A stretch of 64,000 nucleotides of DNA from Calditrichota bacterium (GTDB lineage: Bacteria; Calditrichota; Calditrichia; Calditrichales; J004): positions 25,568 to 89,567 of the forward strand of contig JABFGF010000013.1 of the NCBI GenBank assembly GCA_013112635.1, read 5' to 3'. The notes beneath the pieces are model-generated. The model ran no database searches. It was not told the DNA's origin and saw only the letters and a program-made list of their open reading frames with translations. How positions within the stretch are numbered: position 1 is the stretch's first letter; each line of letters opens with the position of its first letter. The position numbers were made by a program, and so were the translations under genes. This document shows positions 8,552-17,043 of the stretch, piece after piece.

Positions 8552-10063
8552 ATGAAAACAAAAAAAATTGTCGTTATAGGTGCCGGATTTGGAGGTCTCG
8601 CTTCTGCAATAAGGCTCCAGGCCAGAGGTCATCATGTTACAATTTTAGAAAAAAGAGAAAAAGTAGGTGGAAAAGCCTATCAGTTAAAAAAGGCGGGATA
8701 TACATTTGATATGGGGCCATCTTTGATTACCGAACCCAAAATAATTGAGGATGTTTTTAAATCTGCTGGGAAAAAGATGGAAGACTATTTGGATTTAACT
8801 CTATTAGATCCATACTATCGCATTTTTTTTCATGACAATAGTTATATCGATTATTCTTCAGACAGTGAATTCATGAAAGAGCAAATGCGTAAATTCAATC
8901 CCAAAGACGCAGAAAATTATGATTCTTTTATGGACTTATCCAAACAGTTACATAAAGCCGTAATTACGGATGAATTGGGAAGCGAGCCTTTTTCTAAGAT
9001 ATCAACCATGCTCTCTTTTCTACCACAGGCCATAAAACTTAATGCTCTAAGTTCAGCATATGGGGTTGTCAAAAAGTTTTTTAAAGATTTTAGGCATCAA
9101 TTTTTGTTTTCTTTTCATCCTCTATTTATTGGAGGCAACCCATTTAAAGCACCTGCTCTATATTTAATGATTCCATATATGGAAAAAGAAGGCGGTGTTT
9201 GGTATGCAAAAGGTGGAATGTACAGCGTAGTAGAAGCCTTTGTAAAAGTTTTTGAAGAGCTTGGTGGTACGATAGAAACAAATAGCGCAGCAGATTCTAT
9301 CCAGGTAGAAAACGGACGGGCTGTAGGAGTGCGTAGTTCAAAGCGTGTCTTCCCAGCAGATATGGTTGTTTCAAATGCCGACTTCAAACATACATATGAT
9401 GATTTGATCGAATCCAAACACCGTAAAAAATGGTCTCCTCAAAAATTAGAAAAATTAGATTACTCGATGAGCGCCTTTATTCTTTATTTAGGTGTTAAGA
9501 AGAAATACAGCAAGCTTAAACACCACACCTTGGTTTTATCTGAGCGTTATAAAGGCCTAATTGATGACATCTTTGTAAATAACGTCTTGCCCGATGACCA
9601 ATCTATGTATTTACATATGCCATCAATAACAGACCCAACCATGGCGCCAGAAGGTTGCGAAAGCATGTATGTCCTGATCCCTGTTTCCAATATGGACGCA
9701 GGAATTGAATGGGACGAGGTAAAAGAGAATTATTCCAAGCAAATTTTAAATTTTCTTGAGCATGATTTTAAACTGGAAGGTTTACAAGATTCAATCGAAG
9801 TAATGGAAATATTTACACCTAAGGATTTTGCGAAAACACAAAATGCCTACAAAGGAAGTGCCTGGGGAGTAGAACCCACATTGTTGCAATCAGCATATTT
9901 CAGACCGCATAACCAATCAGAAGATATTGAGAATATGTTTTTAGTTGGGGCAAGTACACATCCGGGAGCAGGAGTTCCTGGAGTTTTATTAACTGCCGAG
10001 GCTACCGAAAAAGCCATCATAAATTATTTGAAAGAAACAAAAATAAAAACAAAATCAGCTTAG
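8552..10063 (+). CDS. crtI: Phytoene desaturase
   Basis: 503 residues. The N-terminal FAD-binding Rossmann motif is VVIGAGFGGLASAIRL, followed by EKREKVGGKAY, and the C-terminal CrtI signature is VGASTHPGAGVPGVL. Length and motifs fit the CrtI family that converts phytoene to lycopene by successive desaturations at the membrane. An AGGAG ribosome site precedes the ATG by 7 bp. First gene of a four-gene carotenoid operon. The number of desaturation steps cannot be read from the sequence; lycopene is inferred from the cyclase downstream. Confidence 0.93.
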   Translation: MKTKKIVVIGAGFGGLASAIRLQARGHHVTILEKREKVGGKAYQLKKAGYTFDMGPSLITEPKIIEDVFKSAGKKMEDYLDLTLLDPYYRIFFHDNSYIDYSSDSEFMKEQMRKFNPKDAENYDSFMDLSKQLHKAVITDELGSEPFSKISTMLSFLPQAIKLNALSSAYGVVKKFFKDFRHQFLFSFHPLFIGGNPFKAPALYLMIPYMEKEGGVWYAKGGMYSVVEAFVKVFEELGGTIETNSAADSIQVENGRAVGVRSSKRVFPADMVVSNADFKHTYDDLIESKHRKKWSPQKLEKLDYSMSAFILYLGVKKKYSKLKHHTLVLSERYKGLIDDIFVNNVLPDDQSMYLHMPSITDPTMAPEGCESMYVLIPVSNMDAGIEWDEVKENYSKQILNFLEHDFKLEGLQDSIEVMEIFTPKDFAKTQNAYKGSAWGVEPTLLQSAYFRPHNQSEDIENMFLVGASTHPGAGVPGVLLTAEATEKAIINYLKETKIKTKSA

Positions 10064-10074
10064 GAGAATAAGTA

Positions 10075-11025
10075 ATGAAATTTTGGAAATTACCAGATCT
10101 TATGGCATCGTTTGAACATGCACGTTTGCAAACAGCCTACTACTCAAAAAGCTTTTATATTTCTGCAAAGATGTTGCCAACGGAAAAAAGATGGGCCACA
10201 TATGCCTTATATGGATTCTGCCGATACGCTGATAATTTAATTGATAATCCGCGTAATCGAACACATCAGGAACTACTTAATGAAGTAAGGGCGCTGGAAA
10301 CTGAAATAAACTCTGCTTATAACAGCGGTGAATCAGAACACCCTATATTAAAATCATTTATTTTCGTTGCAAAACGCTATGGTATTCCAAAAGAATATCC
10401 AATGGACCTGCTGAAAGGTGTTGTAATGGATATCGATAAAAAACGATATCAGACCTTTGAAGAACTCTATCTTTTTTGTTACAGGGTTGCTGGCGTTGTT
10501 GGTTTAATGATGACGCATGTGCTGGGCTATAAATCTGAAAAAGCATTTTATTACGCAGAAAAACTGGGGACGGCAATGCAGTTAACAAATATTCTTCGTG
10601 ATATACAAGAGGATAAAAACATTGGACGGATTTATTTACCAATTGAAGAACTCAATAAATTCGGATTATCAGAACATGATATAATCAATGAAAATATGCC
10701 AAAAAAAATGCATGACCTGATGAAATTCCAGATAAAGCGTGCATCTCAATATTATGAAGATGGCAACAAAGGAATATCCTTACTTTCACGTGATGCGCAG
10801 TTTGCAATATTTTCTTCCAGTAAAATCTACAATGGTATCCTGTTAAAAATTGAAGCACAAAATTATAATCCATTTCTGGGTCGTGTTTATGTTTCTCAAG
10901 TAAAGAAATTTGGGATTCTTTTTCAGGAAATAATTAAAACAAAAATGATATACCCAATCACGCGAATGGGACTTAATTATAAAATATCAGCTACCACTTT
11001 GTTATCAGATAGGGGGATTCGATAA
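10075..11025 (+). CDS. crtB: Phytoene synthase
   Basis: 316 residues of the squalene/phytoene synthase family. It has both aspartate-rich substrate motifs (YADNLIDN near residue 55 and LTNILRDIQEDKNIGRIYLP near 170) and joins two geranylgeranyl diphosphates into phytoene. It follows crtI after 11 bp and its stop overlaps the crtZ start (TAATG). No geranylgeranyl diphosphate synthase (crtE) is in the operon, so the precursor must come from elsewhere. Confidence 0.92.
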   Translation: MKFWKLPDLMASFEHARLQTAYYSKSFYISAKMLPTEKRWATYALYGFCRYADNLIDNPRNRTHQELLNEVRALETEINSAYNSGESEHPILKSFIFVAKRYGIPKEYPMDLLKGVVMDIDKKRYQTFEELYLFCYRVAGVVGLMMTHVLGYKSEKAFYYAEKLGTAMQLTNILRDIQEDKNIGRIYLPIEELNKFGLSEHDIINENMPKKMHDLMKFQIKRASQYYEDGNKGISLLSRDAQFAIFSSSKIYNGILLKIEAQNYNPFLGRVYVSQVKKFGILFQEIIKTKMIYPITRMGLNYKISATTLLSDRGIR

Positions 11026-11498
11026 TGGACTTTGCCATAAACACAATTATTTTAATTGCCAGTTTTTCTTTTATGGAATTTTTGGCCTGGTTTGCACATA
11101 AATATGTAATGCACACTTTTGGCTGGAGCCTTCATAGAGATCACCATTTCAAAGAGCCAGATCAGACTTTTGAATTAAACGATCTATATTTCCTGATATT
11201 TGCAGCTCCTGGTATTTCCTTTTTGTTTTTTGGTTACCACAATGGAAGTTATGATCCGCTCTTTTGGGTTGGGGCAGGAATATCTTTATATGGAATGGCC
11301 TATGTTTTTGTCCATGATATTTTCATTCACCAACGCCTTAAAATTTTAACCAGGACACAAAATACTTATTTACTGGCCATGCGTAAAGCGCATAAAATTC
11401 ATCATAAACATTTACAAAAAGAACATGGGGAGTGTTTTGGTTTTTTGTGGGTGCCTCCAAAGTATTTAAAAGAAGCACATTTAAAAAAGAGGTCTTAA
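11025..11498 (+). CDS. crtZ: Beta-carotene hydroxylase (CrtZ type)
   Basis: 157-residue membrane di-iron hydroxylase of the fatty acid hydroxylase superfamily. All four histidine clusters are visible: HKYVMH, HRDHH, HDIFIHQR and HKIHHKH. CrtZ adds hydroxyls at carbons 3 and 3' of beta-ionone rings, giving zeaxanthin. Four hydrophobic segments are present. It overlaps crtB by one base and is followed after 1 bp by the cyclase gene, so translation is probably coupled. Confidence 0.9.
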   Translation: MDFAINTIILIASFSFMEFLAWFAHKYVMHTFGWSLHRDHHFKEPDQTFELNDLYFLIFAAPGISFLFFGYHNGSYDPLFWVGAGISLYGMAYVFVHDIFIHQRLKILTRTQNTYLLAMRKAHKIHHKHLQKEHGECFGFLWVPPKYLKEAHLKKRS

Positions 11499-11499
11499 C

Positions 11500-12219
11500 A
11501 TGTCAACATATTTTTGGATATTACTCTTAACAATTATTATTCCATTACCGGCTTCATTTGATAAACGAATTCAGTTTCACAAAGAATGGTACGCTTTTAT
11601 CCCGGCAATGCTTATTACGGGTTTGTTTTTCATTATATGGGATATTTATTTTACTCAACTCCAGGTTTGGGGATTTAATAGCAGTCACCTGGCAGGTATA
11701 TATTTATTCAATTTACCAATAGAAGAGATTATATTTTTTGTTGCAATTCCTTATGCGATTGTTTTTACATATTATAGCCTTACAAAAGTTATTCCTCAAA
11801 AAGAAATAAATAAACCAATATTTTCAATCACATTTCTAATTGCTTTATTACTGCTAATTATCGCCCTTTTCAATCTTGATAAGATTTACACCAGCATTAC
11901 ATTTATGCTTACAGCCATATTCTTACTAATGCATATTTTTATTCTTCGCAGCCATTACCTCAAAACATTTTTTATTTCGTATGCTATTATTTTTCTTATT
12001 CCATTTATTTTTGTAAATGGAGCATTAACGGGCATGATGACGGCAGAGCCTGTCGTTTGGTATAATGATTCCGAAAATTTAGGCATACGAATTTTTACTA
12101 TACCTATAGAAGATTTTGTATACGGGATGTTGTTGTATTTGATGAACGTGACTTTGTTTGAGCAGATAAAAGAAGTGAGGAAAGAAAACAGAATTTATAA
12201 ATCCTCAGCATTGGTTTAA
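11500..12219 (+). CDS. Lycopene beta-cyclase, fused CrtYc-CrtYd type
   Basis: 239 residues with six or more membrane helices in two similar halves. Each half ends with the conserved Pro-x-Glu-Glu/Asp motif: LPIEE at 72-76 and IPIED at 201-205. This is the small integral-membrane cyclase made as two subunits (CrtYc, CrtYd) in actinobacteria and as one fused chain in Bacteroidota and archaea. It would cyclise lycopene to beta-carotene. Last gene of the operon, convergent with the hydrolase gene 13 bp away. Confidence 0.88.
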   Translation: MSTYFWILLLTIIIPLPASFDKRIQFHKEWYAFIPAMLITGLFFIIWDIYFTQLQVWGFNSSHLAGIYLFNLPIEEIIFFVAIPYAIVFTYYSLTKVIPQKEINKPIFSITFLIALLLLIIALFNLDKIYTSITFMLTAIFLLMHIFILRSHYLKTFFISYAIIFLIPFIFVNGALTGMMTAEPVVWYNDSENLGIRIFTIPIEDFVYGMLLYLMNVTLFEQIKEVRKENRIYKSSALV

Positions 12220-12232
12220 ATTCAACCATCAG

Positions 12233-13180
12233 TTAAGCATTTAGAAACTCAATGGCTCGTTGTTCTGAATAGTATAACCCACTTTTATTGAAACTTACAA
12301 ACCCGACATGCCCGCCATATTTTGGTGTTTCAAGGCAAACGAATTTATTTTCATCCACTTCGGTATGTGGGTAACACTCTTCTGCGAGAAATGGATCATT
12401 TAATGAATTAACAATAAGGGTGGGGATTTTTATTTCGGGAATAAAATATTTGCTGCTGCACTTTTTCCAGTAGTCTTCTGCATTTTTAAAGCCATGGATT
12501 TTTGAAGTATAGCGGTCATCAAAATCCTTAAAGGTTTTTACCAGTTGAAAATCCTTATCATCTATTTGCCCGGGGAACATATCCATTTTGATTTTGATTT
12601 TCTGGTGTAGAAATTTCAAAAAACGTTTCATGTAGATTTTATTACTAAAACGGGCCAATTCTTCAGCACTCGATTTTAAGTGGCATGGAACAGAAAAAAC
12701 ACAAGCTTTGCTTATTATTTGGTTGGCTTTTTCAGCTTGTTCACCAAGGTAGACAAGTATCTGATTTCCTCCCATACTAAATCCAACAAGCGCCAATTCT
12801 TGATAATTGCCTGTATTATTAACATGGTCAATCACAGTCTGCAAATCATCCGTTGTCCCGCTATGATAGAACCGTAACTTCCTGTTTATTTCTCCACTAC
12901 AGGATCGAAAGTTCCAGGCTAAAACATCCCAGCCTGCCATGTTTAATGCTTTGGCCATGCCGATTACATAATGACGGTGAGAACTGCCTTCCATTCCGTG
13001 GGAAATAATGGCTATCTTTTTGGATGACACTCTTGACCAGTCAAGATCGAGAAAATCATTATCCGGTGTATTTATTCTTTCACGATTATAAAAAGCCGGA
13101 TTCAATTTTCTGAACAAGGATGGATAAATAGTTTGAAGATGGCCGTTTGACAAAAACAGCGGAGGGCAATAATCTTGCAT
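12233..13180 (-). CDS. YheT-family alpha/beta hydrolase
   Basis: 315 residues. The N-terminus (NGHLQTIYPSLFR) is diagnostic of the YheT/Abhd1-3 esterase group. The oxyanion stretch SHGMEGSSHRHY, the nucleophile elbow GFSMGGN (about residue 143), and late acidic and histidine residues (NDPFLA, GGHVGF) complete an alpha/beta-hydrolase triad. The natural substrate of this group is not established, though ester or lipid hydrolysis is likely. It is monocistronic and convergent with the carotenoid operon. Confidence 0.87.
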   Translation of the reverse strand: MQDYCPPLFLSNGHLQTIYPSLFRKLNPAFYNRERINTPDNDFLDLDWSRVSSKKIAIISHGMEGSSHRHYVIGMAKALNMAGWDVLAWNFRSCSGEINRKLRFYHSGTTDDLQTVIDHVNNTGNYQELALVGFSMGGNQILVYLGEQAEKANQIISKACVFSVPCHLKSSAEELARFSNKIYMKRFLKFLHQKIKIKMDMFPGQIDDKDFQLVKTFKDFDDRYTSKIHGFKNAEDYWKKCSSKYFIPEIKIPTLIVNSLNDPFLAEECYPHTEVDENKFVCLETPKYGGHVGFVSFNKSGLYYSEQRAIEFLNA

Positions 13181-13246
13181 AAATAGTTTTTATGTAGAAT
13201 TGAATTACTCAATAATTCAATTATTTTTAATTACGGTTTTTAGTCG

Positions 13247-14092
13247 CTAATTTTGCTTTATAGATTTAAGTGAATCGTTTTTTTCACTTACCTCATTATA
13301 TGGCGACCATTTTTTCCAACCTTCAAGTTCTATTTTTACACTCCCGATAAATACTTCCATATATGACAAAATTGGAACACGAAAGGCGTCATCACTAAAC
13401 CAGGCTTCAAATGGTCCGGTAACTCCTGCAATGCCTTCAACAAAAAGCTCACCATTAAAATACAAAGTTGAAAGCCCCTGTGGAATTGAATCAATCTCAG
13501 TAATTGTTCTTTCTTCTGTAAAGTTAAAAACAACATCGCCGGATTTATCTTCAATAAATGTTGAAACTGTATCCTTGCCCGGTATGGCAGAGTTTATTCG
13601 TGCAAAATAAATAAGGCTAATTCCATCAATTTTTTTTGGAGTTAAGGTAAGTGTTTTTTTCTGAACCTTCTTGGGATCTTCTAAATCAACAAGGCTCACA
13701 TTGATTTTCATATTATCATAATCAAAATCGTAAATTGCATTGTATTTTTCACCATCTATTTTTTCATCAGAGACAAAACGGGCAACTTTAAAATCATCAG
13801 TAATGTAGGTATTGTAAACACTTTCATGGTCAATCCAAAAAAGTAAGGGATTAGATTGAATTACAACTTTTATATGATTTGCATTCTTCCCGTTAACTTC
13901 TTCTTTTCCCAAATTTGAAAGAGTTATTTTCCCAAGATGGAAAAATGAATAATCTACACCATACGTAAGCTCCTGCCCTTTTTGCCATTTAAACTCCTTA
14001 TGATCCTGAGCCTGGATACTCTGTGTAAAAATTAATAATAAAATCGTGATAATTAATTGGAATAATTTTGTGGTAAATTTGCGGATGAACAT
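13247..14092 (-). CDS. Exported DUF3108 protein
   Basis: 281 residues from the ATG at 14092, which has GAAGGA about 10 bp upstream; a TTG start at 14122 is the alternative. A signal peptide (about 1-29, ending SIQAQ) precedes a beta-rich body with the DUF3108 pattern: WQKGQELTYGVDYSFFHLGKIT at the start and internal YDFDYDN and KTLTLTPKKIDG strands. DUF3108 proteins are periplasmic or outer-membrane-associated and of unknown function. Isolated transcription unit. Confidence 0.72.
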   Translation of the reverse strand: MFIRKFTTKLFQLIITILLLIFTQSIQAQDHKEFKWQKGQELTYGVDYSFFHLGKITLSNLGKEEVNGKNANHIKVVIQSNPLLFWIDHESVYNTYITDDFKVARFVSDEKIDGEKYNAIYDFDYDNMKINVSLVDLEDPKKVQKKTLTLTPKKIDGISLIYFARINSAIPGKDTVSTFIEDKSGDVVFNFTEERTITEIDSIPQGLSTLYFNGELFVEGIAGVTGPFEAWFSDDAFRVPILSYMEVFIGSVKIELEGWKKWSPYNEVSEKNDSLKSIKQN

Positions 14093-14280
14093 TTTGGTCA
14101 GATTTCCTTCAAATAATTTCAAAGAAACAATATACGTTTATATTCTAAATTGTTTCTGTTAAAAATATCATATTTTAGTTTTTTAGGATTAGAGATAATC
14201 TCGTCACGATACGTAGTTTTATTAGAGGCTTTATTTCGATATTATTGTCTCACAGATGGAATTATGAAATTATTTTATCA

Positions 14281-14871
14281 TTAATAATTTTCCACAAAAG
14301 TTTGTTTTAAAATAGTTTTCAAATTATCAATATATTGTTCTTGCGACCAGCCGTATTCTACAACTAAATGCTCCCAATTATAAACGGATAGCATTGTCAT
14401 AAACACTTCAGTTGCATCTTTTTGAGACCAACGCCCGGCAAGAATTCCTTCACTTTGCAATGTTTCAACAATTTCCTGGCATACATCAAATAAGCAACGC
14501 ATACTACCATCCCAGGCTGTTGCCGCGGCCTCATCTGTGTCACGCGTTTTCAATAGTGCTTTGGCCAAACCATATATTTCGGGAATATAATTTCCCCAGA
14601 CGTTAACGCAAGCGTCTATTAATTCACCTCCATTATCAGCAGTTTTTAACTGATTTAAGCGTTCATTTAATCCTTTTACATCATCCACATATGCCACTGT
14701 CGCTATCATCAGTTCTGTGCGATTTGAAAAATGGAGGTACAATGCCTGGCGAGAGATACCTACATCAGCTGCGATATCACGCATATGCACATCCTGACCA
14801 ACACGTTGCTCCATCAAATGCCAGGTGGTTTCGAGAATTTTTTTCCGGGTTAAATCTTTTTTAGTTGACAT
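14281..14871 (-). CDS. TetR-family transcriptional regulator
   Basis: 196 residues. The N-terminal helix-turn-helix is DIAADVGISRQALYLHFSNRTEL (about 32-54). The C-terminal ligand domain has no recognisable subfamily match. The start codon lies inside a 15-bp palindrome, and the predicted transcription start coincides with it, so the mRNA is probably leaderless. It is divergent from the flavodoxin and NAD(P)-binding genes that it presumably represses. Confidence 0.88.
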   Translation of the reverse strand: MSTKKDLTRKKILETTWHLMEQRVGQDVHMRDIAADVGISRQALYLHFSNRTELMIATVAYVDDVKGLNERLNQLKTADNGGELIDACVNVWGNYIPEIYGLAKALLKTRDTDEAAATAWDGSMRCLFDVCQEIVETLQSEGILAGRWSQKDATEVFMTMLSVYNWEHLVVEYGWSQEQYIDNLKTILKQTFVENY

Positions 14872-14879
14872 GATGTCAA
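14865..14879. promoter_or_regulatory. TetR operator 1 (palindrome over the tetR start)
   Basis: TTGACA-TGA-TGTCAA is a perfect 6-3-6 inverted repeat covering the tetR start codon (14869-14871) and expected transcription start. The same arms recur at 14908-14922, 43 bp centre to centre (about four helical turns). Confidence 0.7.
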
Positions 14880-14907
14880 GTATACTCTATATTCTCCGGC
14901 AAGTCAA
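14879..14907 (-). promoter_or_regulatory. tetR promoter
   Basis: On the minus strand TTGACT (14907-14902) is followed after exactly 17 bp by TATACT (14884-14879). Transcription should begin near 14872, at or one base before the ATG, leaving no room for a ribosome binding site. Confidence 0.6.
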
Positions 14908-14922
14908 TTGACACGGTGTCAA
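14908..14922. promoter_or_regulatory. TetR operator 2 (palindrome before the flavodoxin gene)
   Basis: TTGACA-CGG-TGTCAA has the same 6-bp arms and 3-bp spacer as operator 1. Its left arm could double as the -35 element for the plus-strand genes; TATTAT at 14933-14938 is a possible -10 with a long 19-bp spacer. Confidence 0.68.
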
Positions 14923-14952
14923 GTAATGGTAGTATTATAATGGAAGTAATCT

Positions 14953-15669
14953 ATGAAAAATCAAACAAGAAGAGAGTTTCTCATTAACGGAAGCATATTA
15001 AGCATAGCTGCAATTAGCTCTACTTCAACAGGAAGCGAACGCCTCTTGTCCCAGCCTATTGAAGCAGATAAAATTCAATTTCCTGAATCGGATTGTAGCA
15101 AAAACATCGATGACAATTATAAAATACTAATTGCATATGCTTCTGAATTCGAGTCAACTGCTGAAGTTGCAATAGCTATCTCAAAAGTTTTCTGTGCAAG
15201 GGGCCATTTTGTTGAAACTAAATGGATCAAAAATATACATAGTATACAAAAATATGACGCTGTCATTCTTGGAAGCGCTATTCAATATGACAAATGGATG
15301 CCTGAAGCAGAAAAGTTTGTTCAATTAAACCAGAAAAAACTTAGAGAAATTCCTGTAGCCTATTTCTTTACATGCCTTACTCTCTCAGAAAAAAGCAAAA
15401 AAACAGAGAAAACGGCCAGTAAATATGCCGAGAAACTCATGGCCATTGATCCTTTGGTAAATCCACTAAGTATTGGACAATTCGCAGGTGTACTCGATTA
15501 TGATAAAATGTCTCTTTTTAAGAAACTTATGTTTAAAACTATTTCTTTGGTTACCGGCGTTCAGGAGGGCGATTACAGGAATTGGAATATCATTGATGGA
15601 TGGGCAAACAACGTACATTTTAGATTTTCAAAAAAAATGAAAAACAAAAGTGATGTAAACAAAGTTTAA
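14953..15669 (+). CDS. Flavodoxin-domain protein with Tat-type signal
   Basis: 238 residues. The N-terminus has a twin-arginine signal (TRREFLINGS, then a hydrophobic stretch to about 27). The rest is a flavodoxin fold like the HemG/menaquinone-dependent protoporphyrinogen oxidase group: ILIAYASEFESTAEVA is the FMN phosphate loop (near 56-71) and AVILGSAIQYDKWMPEA the second flavin loop. HemG proteins are normally cytoplasmic, so export of a folded flavoprotein would be unusual. Under the divergent TetR gene and followed after 20 bp by an NAD(P)-binding protein, it probably belongs to a redox or quinone stress response. Confidence 0.75.
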   Translation: MKNQTRREFLINGSILSIAAISSTSTGSERLLSQPIEADKIQFPESDCSKNIDDNYKILIAYASEFESTAEVAIAISKVFCARGHFVETKWIKNIHSIQKYDAVILGSAIQYDKWMPEAEKFVQLNQKKLREIPVAYFFTCLTLSEKSKKTEKTASKYAEKLMAIDPLVNPLSIGQFAGVLDYDKMSLFKKLMFKTISLVTGVQEGDYRNWNIIDGWANNVHFRFSKKMKNKSDVNKV

Positions 15670-15689
15670 ACATAAAAAAAGGAAAGAAT

Positions 15690-16319
15690 ATGAAATTAAT
15701 AGTATTTGGTGCCTCCGGTGGTACTGGCCAATTCCTGGTTACTCAGGCACTTAAACAGGGACATGAGGTAACAGCTTTTGTCCGGAATCCGCAAAAACTG
15801 AAGCAAAAAGGTTCTAAGTTGAAAGTGATACAAGGTGATGTTTTGGATACTCAAACGTTGGAAAAAGCCATATCCGGGCATGATGCCGTTTTGTGCTCAA
15901 TTGGTTTATCAAAAATTTTTGACAAGAGTAACTTAAGGGCAAACGGTACAAAAAATATTATTGAGGCAATGAGAAAAACCAAAGTAAAGCGGCTCATTTG
16001 TCAATCCACATTTGGCGCAGGTGATAGTTATAATATGCTGCCCTTCAGTTATAAATATTTAGTTTTTCCATTATTATTAAGGCGCGTACTTGCTGATCAT
16101 GAAGTTCAGGAAAAATATGTAAGGGAAAGTAAACTAGACTGGACAATTGTGCGTCCGGGCTCCTTAACTGATGATGTGGAAACCGGCATTTATTTTCATG
16201 GGTTTACAGCTGGGACAAAAGTAACAGCAAAAATTTCCAGAGCGGATGCTGCAAACTTTATGTTGAAACAGTTAAACGATGCTCGCTATATGTTAAAATC
16301 TCCTAGCCTTTCATACTAA
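15690..16319 (+). CDS. NAD(P)-binding atypical SDR (NmrA/YwnB-like)
   Basis: 209 residues starting with the Rossmann motif KLIVFGASGGTGQFLVTQAL, then GDVLDTQTLEKAI and the strand VLCSIGL. The conserved WTIVRPGSL near residue 150 is typical of the NAD(P)H-binding atypical SDR group (flavin reductase/NmrA-like). The Tyr-x3-Lys catalytic pair of classical SDRs is absent. A GGAAAG ribosome site is present. Cotranscribed with the flavodoxin gene; substrate unknown, possibly a quinone or a flavin. Confidence 0.8.
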   Translation: MKLIVFGASGGTGQFLVTQALKQGHEVTAFVRNPQKLKQKGSKLKVIQGDVLDTQTLEKAISGHDAVLCSIGLSKIFDKSNLRANGTKNIIEAMRKTKVKRLICQSTFGAGDSYNMLPFSYKYLVFPLLLRRVLADHEVQEKYVRESKLDWTIVRPGSLTDDVETGIYFHGFTAGTKVTAKISRADAANFMLKQLNDARYMLKSPSLSY

Positions 16320-16332
16320 AATCATTTTGAGC

Positions 16333-16370
16333 GAAGCATCTTTAATTATTTGAGAAGTTTAAGGTGCTTC
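16333..16370. terminator. Hairpin between convergent genes
   Basis: GAAGCATCTTTAA (16333-16345) pairs with TTAAGGTGCTTC (16359-16370) in a stem of about 12 bp with one wobble and one bulge. It lies between two converging genes and could end transcription from both sides, although no strong U-run follows. Confidence 0.4.
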
Positions 16371-16380
16371 CATCTACTGT

Positions 16381-17043
16381 TTAGCCTCCACCACCATGGC
16401 GGATAATTTTGGCGTCTTTCATAAAAACCACATCTTCCGCAATATTTGTTGATAAATCACCCACTCGCTCCAAGGAACGGGCTGCACGAACAACGCCAAA
16501 CGCTTCATTGATTTTGCTGACATCCTTTTTTATAAGCTCCTTCGCATCTTTCAGAATTTCGTCATATAAATTATCAACATCCTCGTCTTTCTCAAGCACA
16601 TCACGGGCATCATCTGCATCCTGATGGATAAAGGAGCTGACTACATCATGCAGCATAGAACACGATATTTTTTTCATGTCATTAAGTTTCTTTACCAATT
16701 CTGCAGGAACCGGTTCATCTTTTAGTTCCAAAACCGTTTGAGCGATGTTTGCAGCATGGTCGCCTATTCGTTCCAAATCATTATTCATTTTTAAGCCACC
16801 AACAATAAAGCGCAGGTCTATTGCCACAGGCTGTTGCAATGCCAGTAATGCCAAAATATTCTCTTCAATTTTAACTTCAAGGTCATCCACTTCATTATCT
16901 TTTGCGATAACCTGTTCAGCCAATTTTATATCCTGTTTTTTAAAGGCTTTTATCGATTGGCGAATATTATGCTCTACTTCGTTGGCCAGAAAAATCAGGT
17001 CTTTTTTTATATTATCAAGTAGGTGTATAAACTTTTCTTTCAT
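16381..17043 (-). CDS. phoU: Phosphate transport regulator PhoU
   Basis: 220 residues forming two PhoU three-helix repeats, each with the acidic metal-binding signature (DNDLERIGDHAANIA near residue 90 and ARSLERVGDLSTNIAEDV near 190). PhoU links the PstSCAB transporter to PhoR and keeps the response off when phosphate is plentiful. Its start touches the end of pstB (17043), so the two are translationally coupled at the end of the pst operon. Confidence 0.95.
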   Translation of the reverse strand: MKEKFIHLLDNIKKDLIFLANEVEHNIRQSIKAFKKQDIKLAEQVIAKDNEVDDLEVKIEENILALLALQQPVAIDLRFIVGGLKMNNDLERIGDHAANIAQTVLELKDEPVPAELVKKLNDMKKISCSMLHDVVSSFIHQDADDARDVLEKDEDVDNLYDEILKDAKELIKKDVSKINEAFGVVRAARSLERVGDLSTNIAEDVVFMKDAKIIRHGGGG

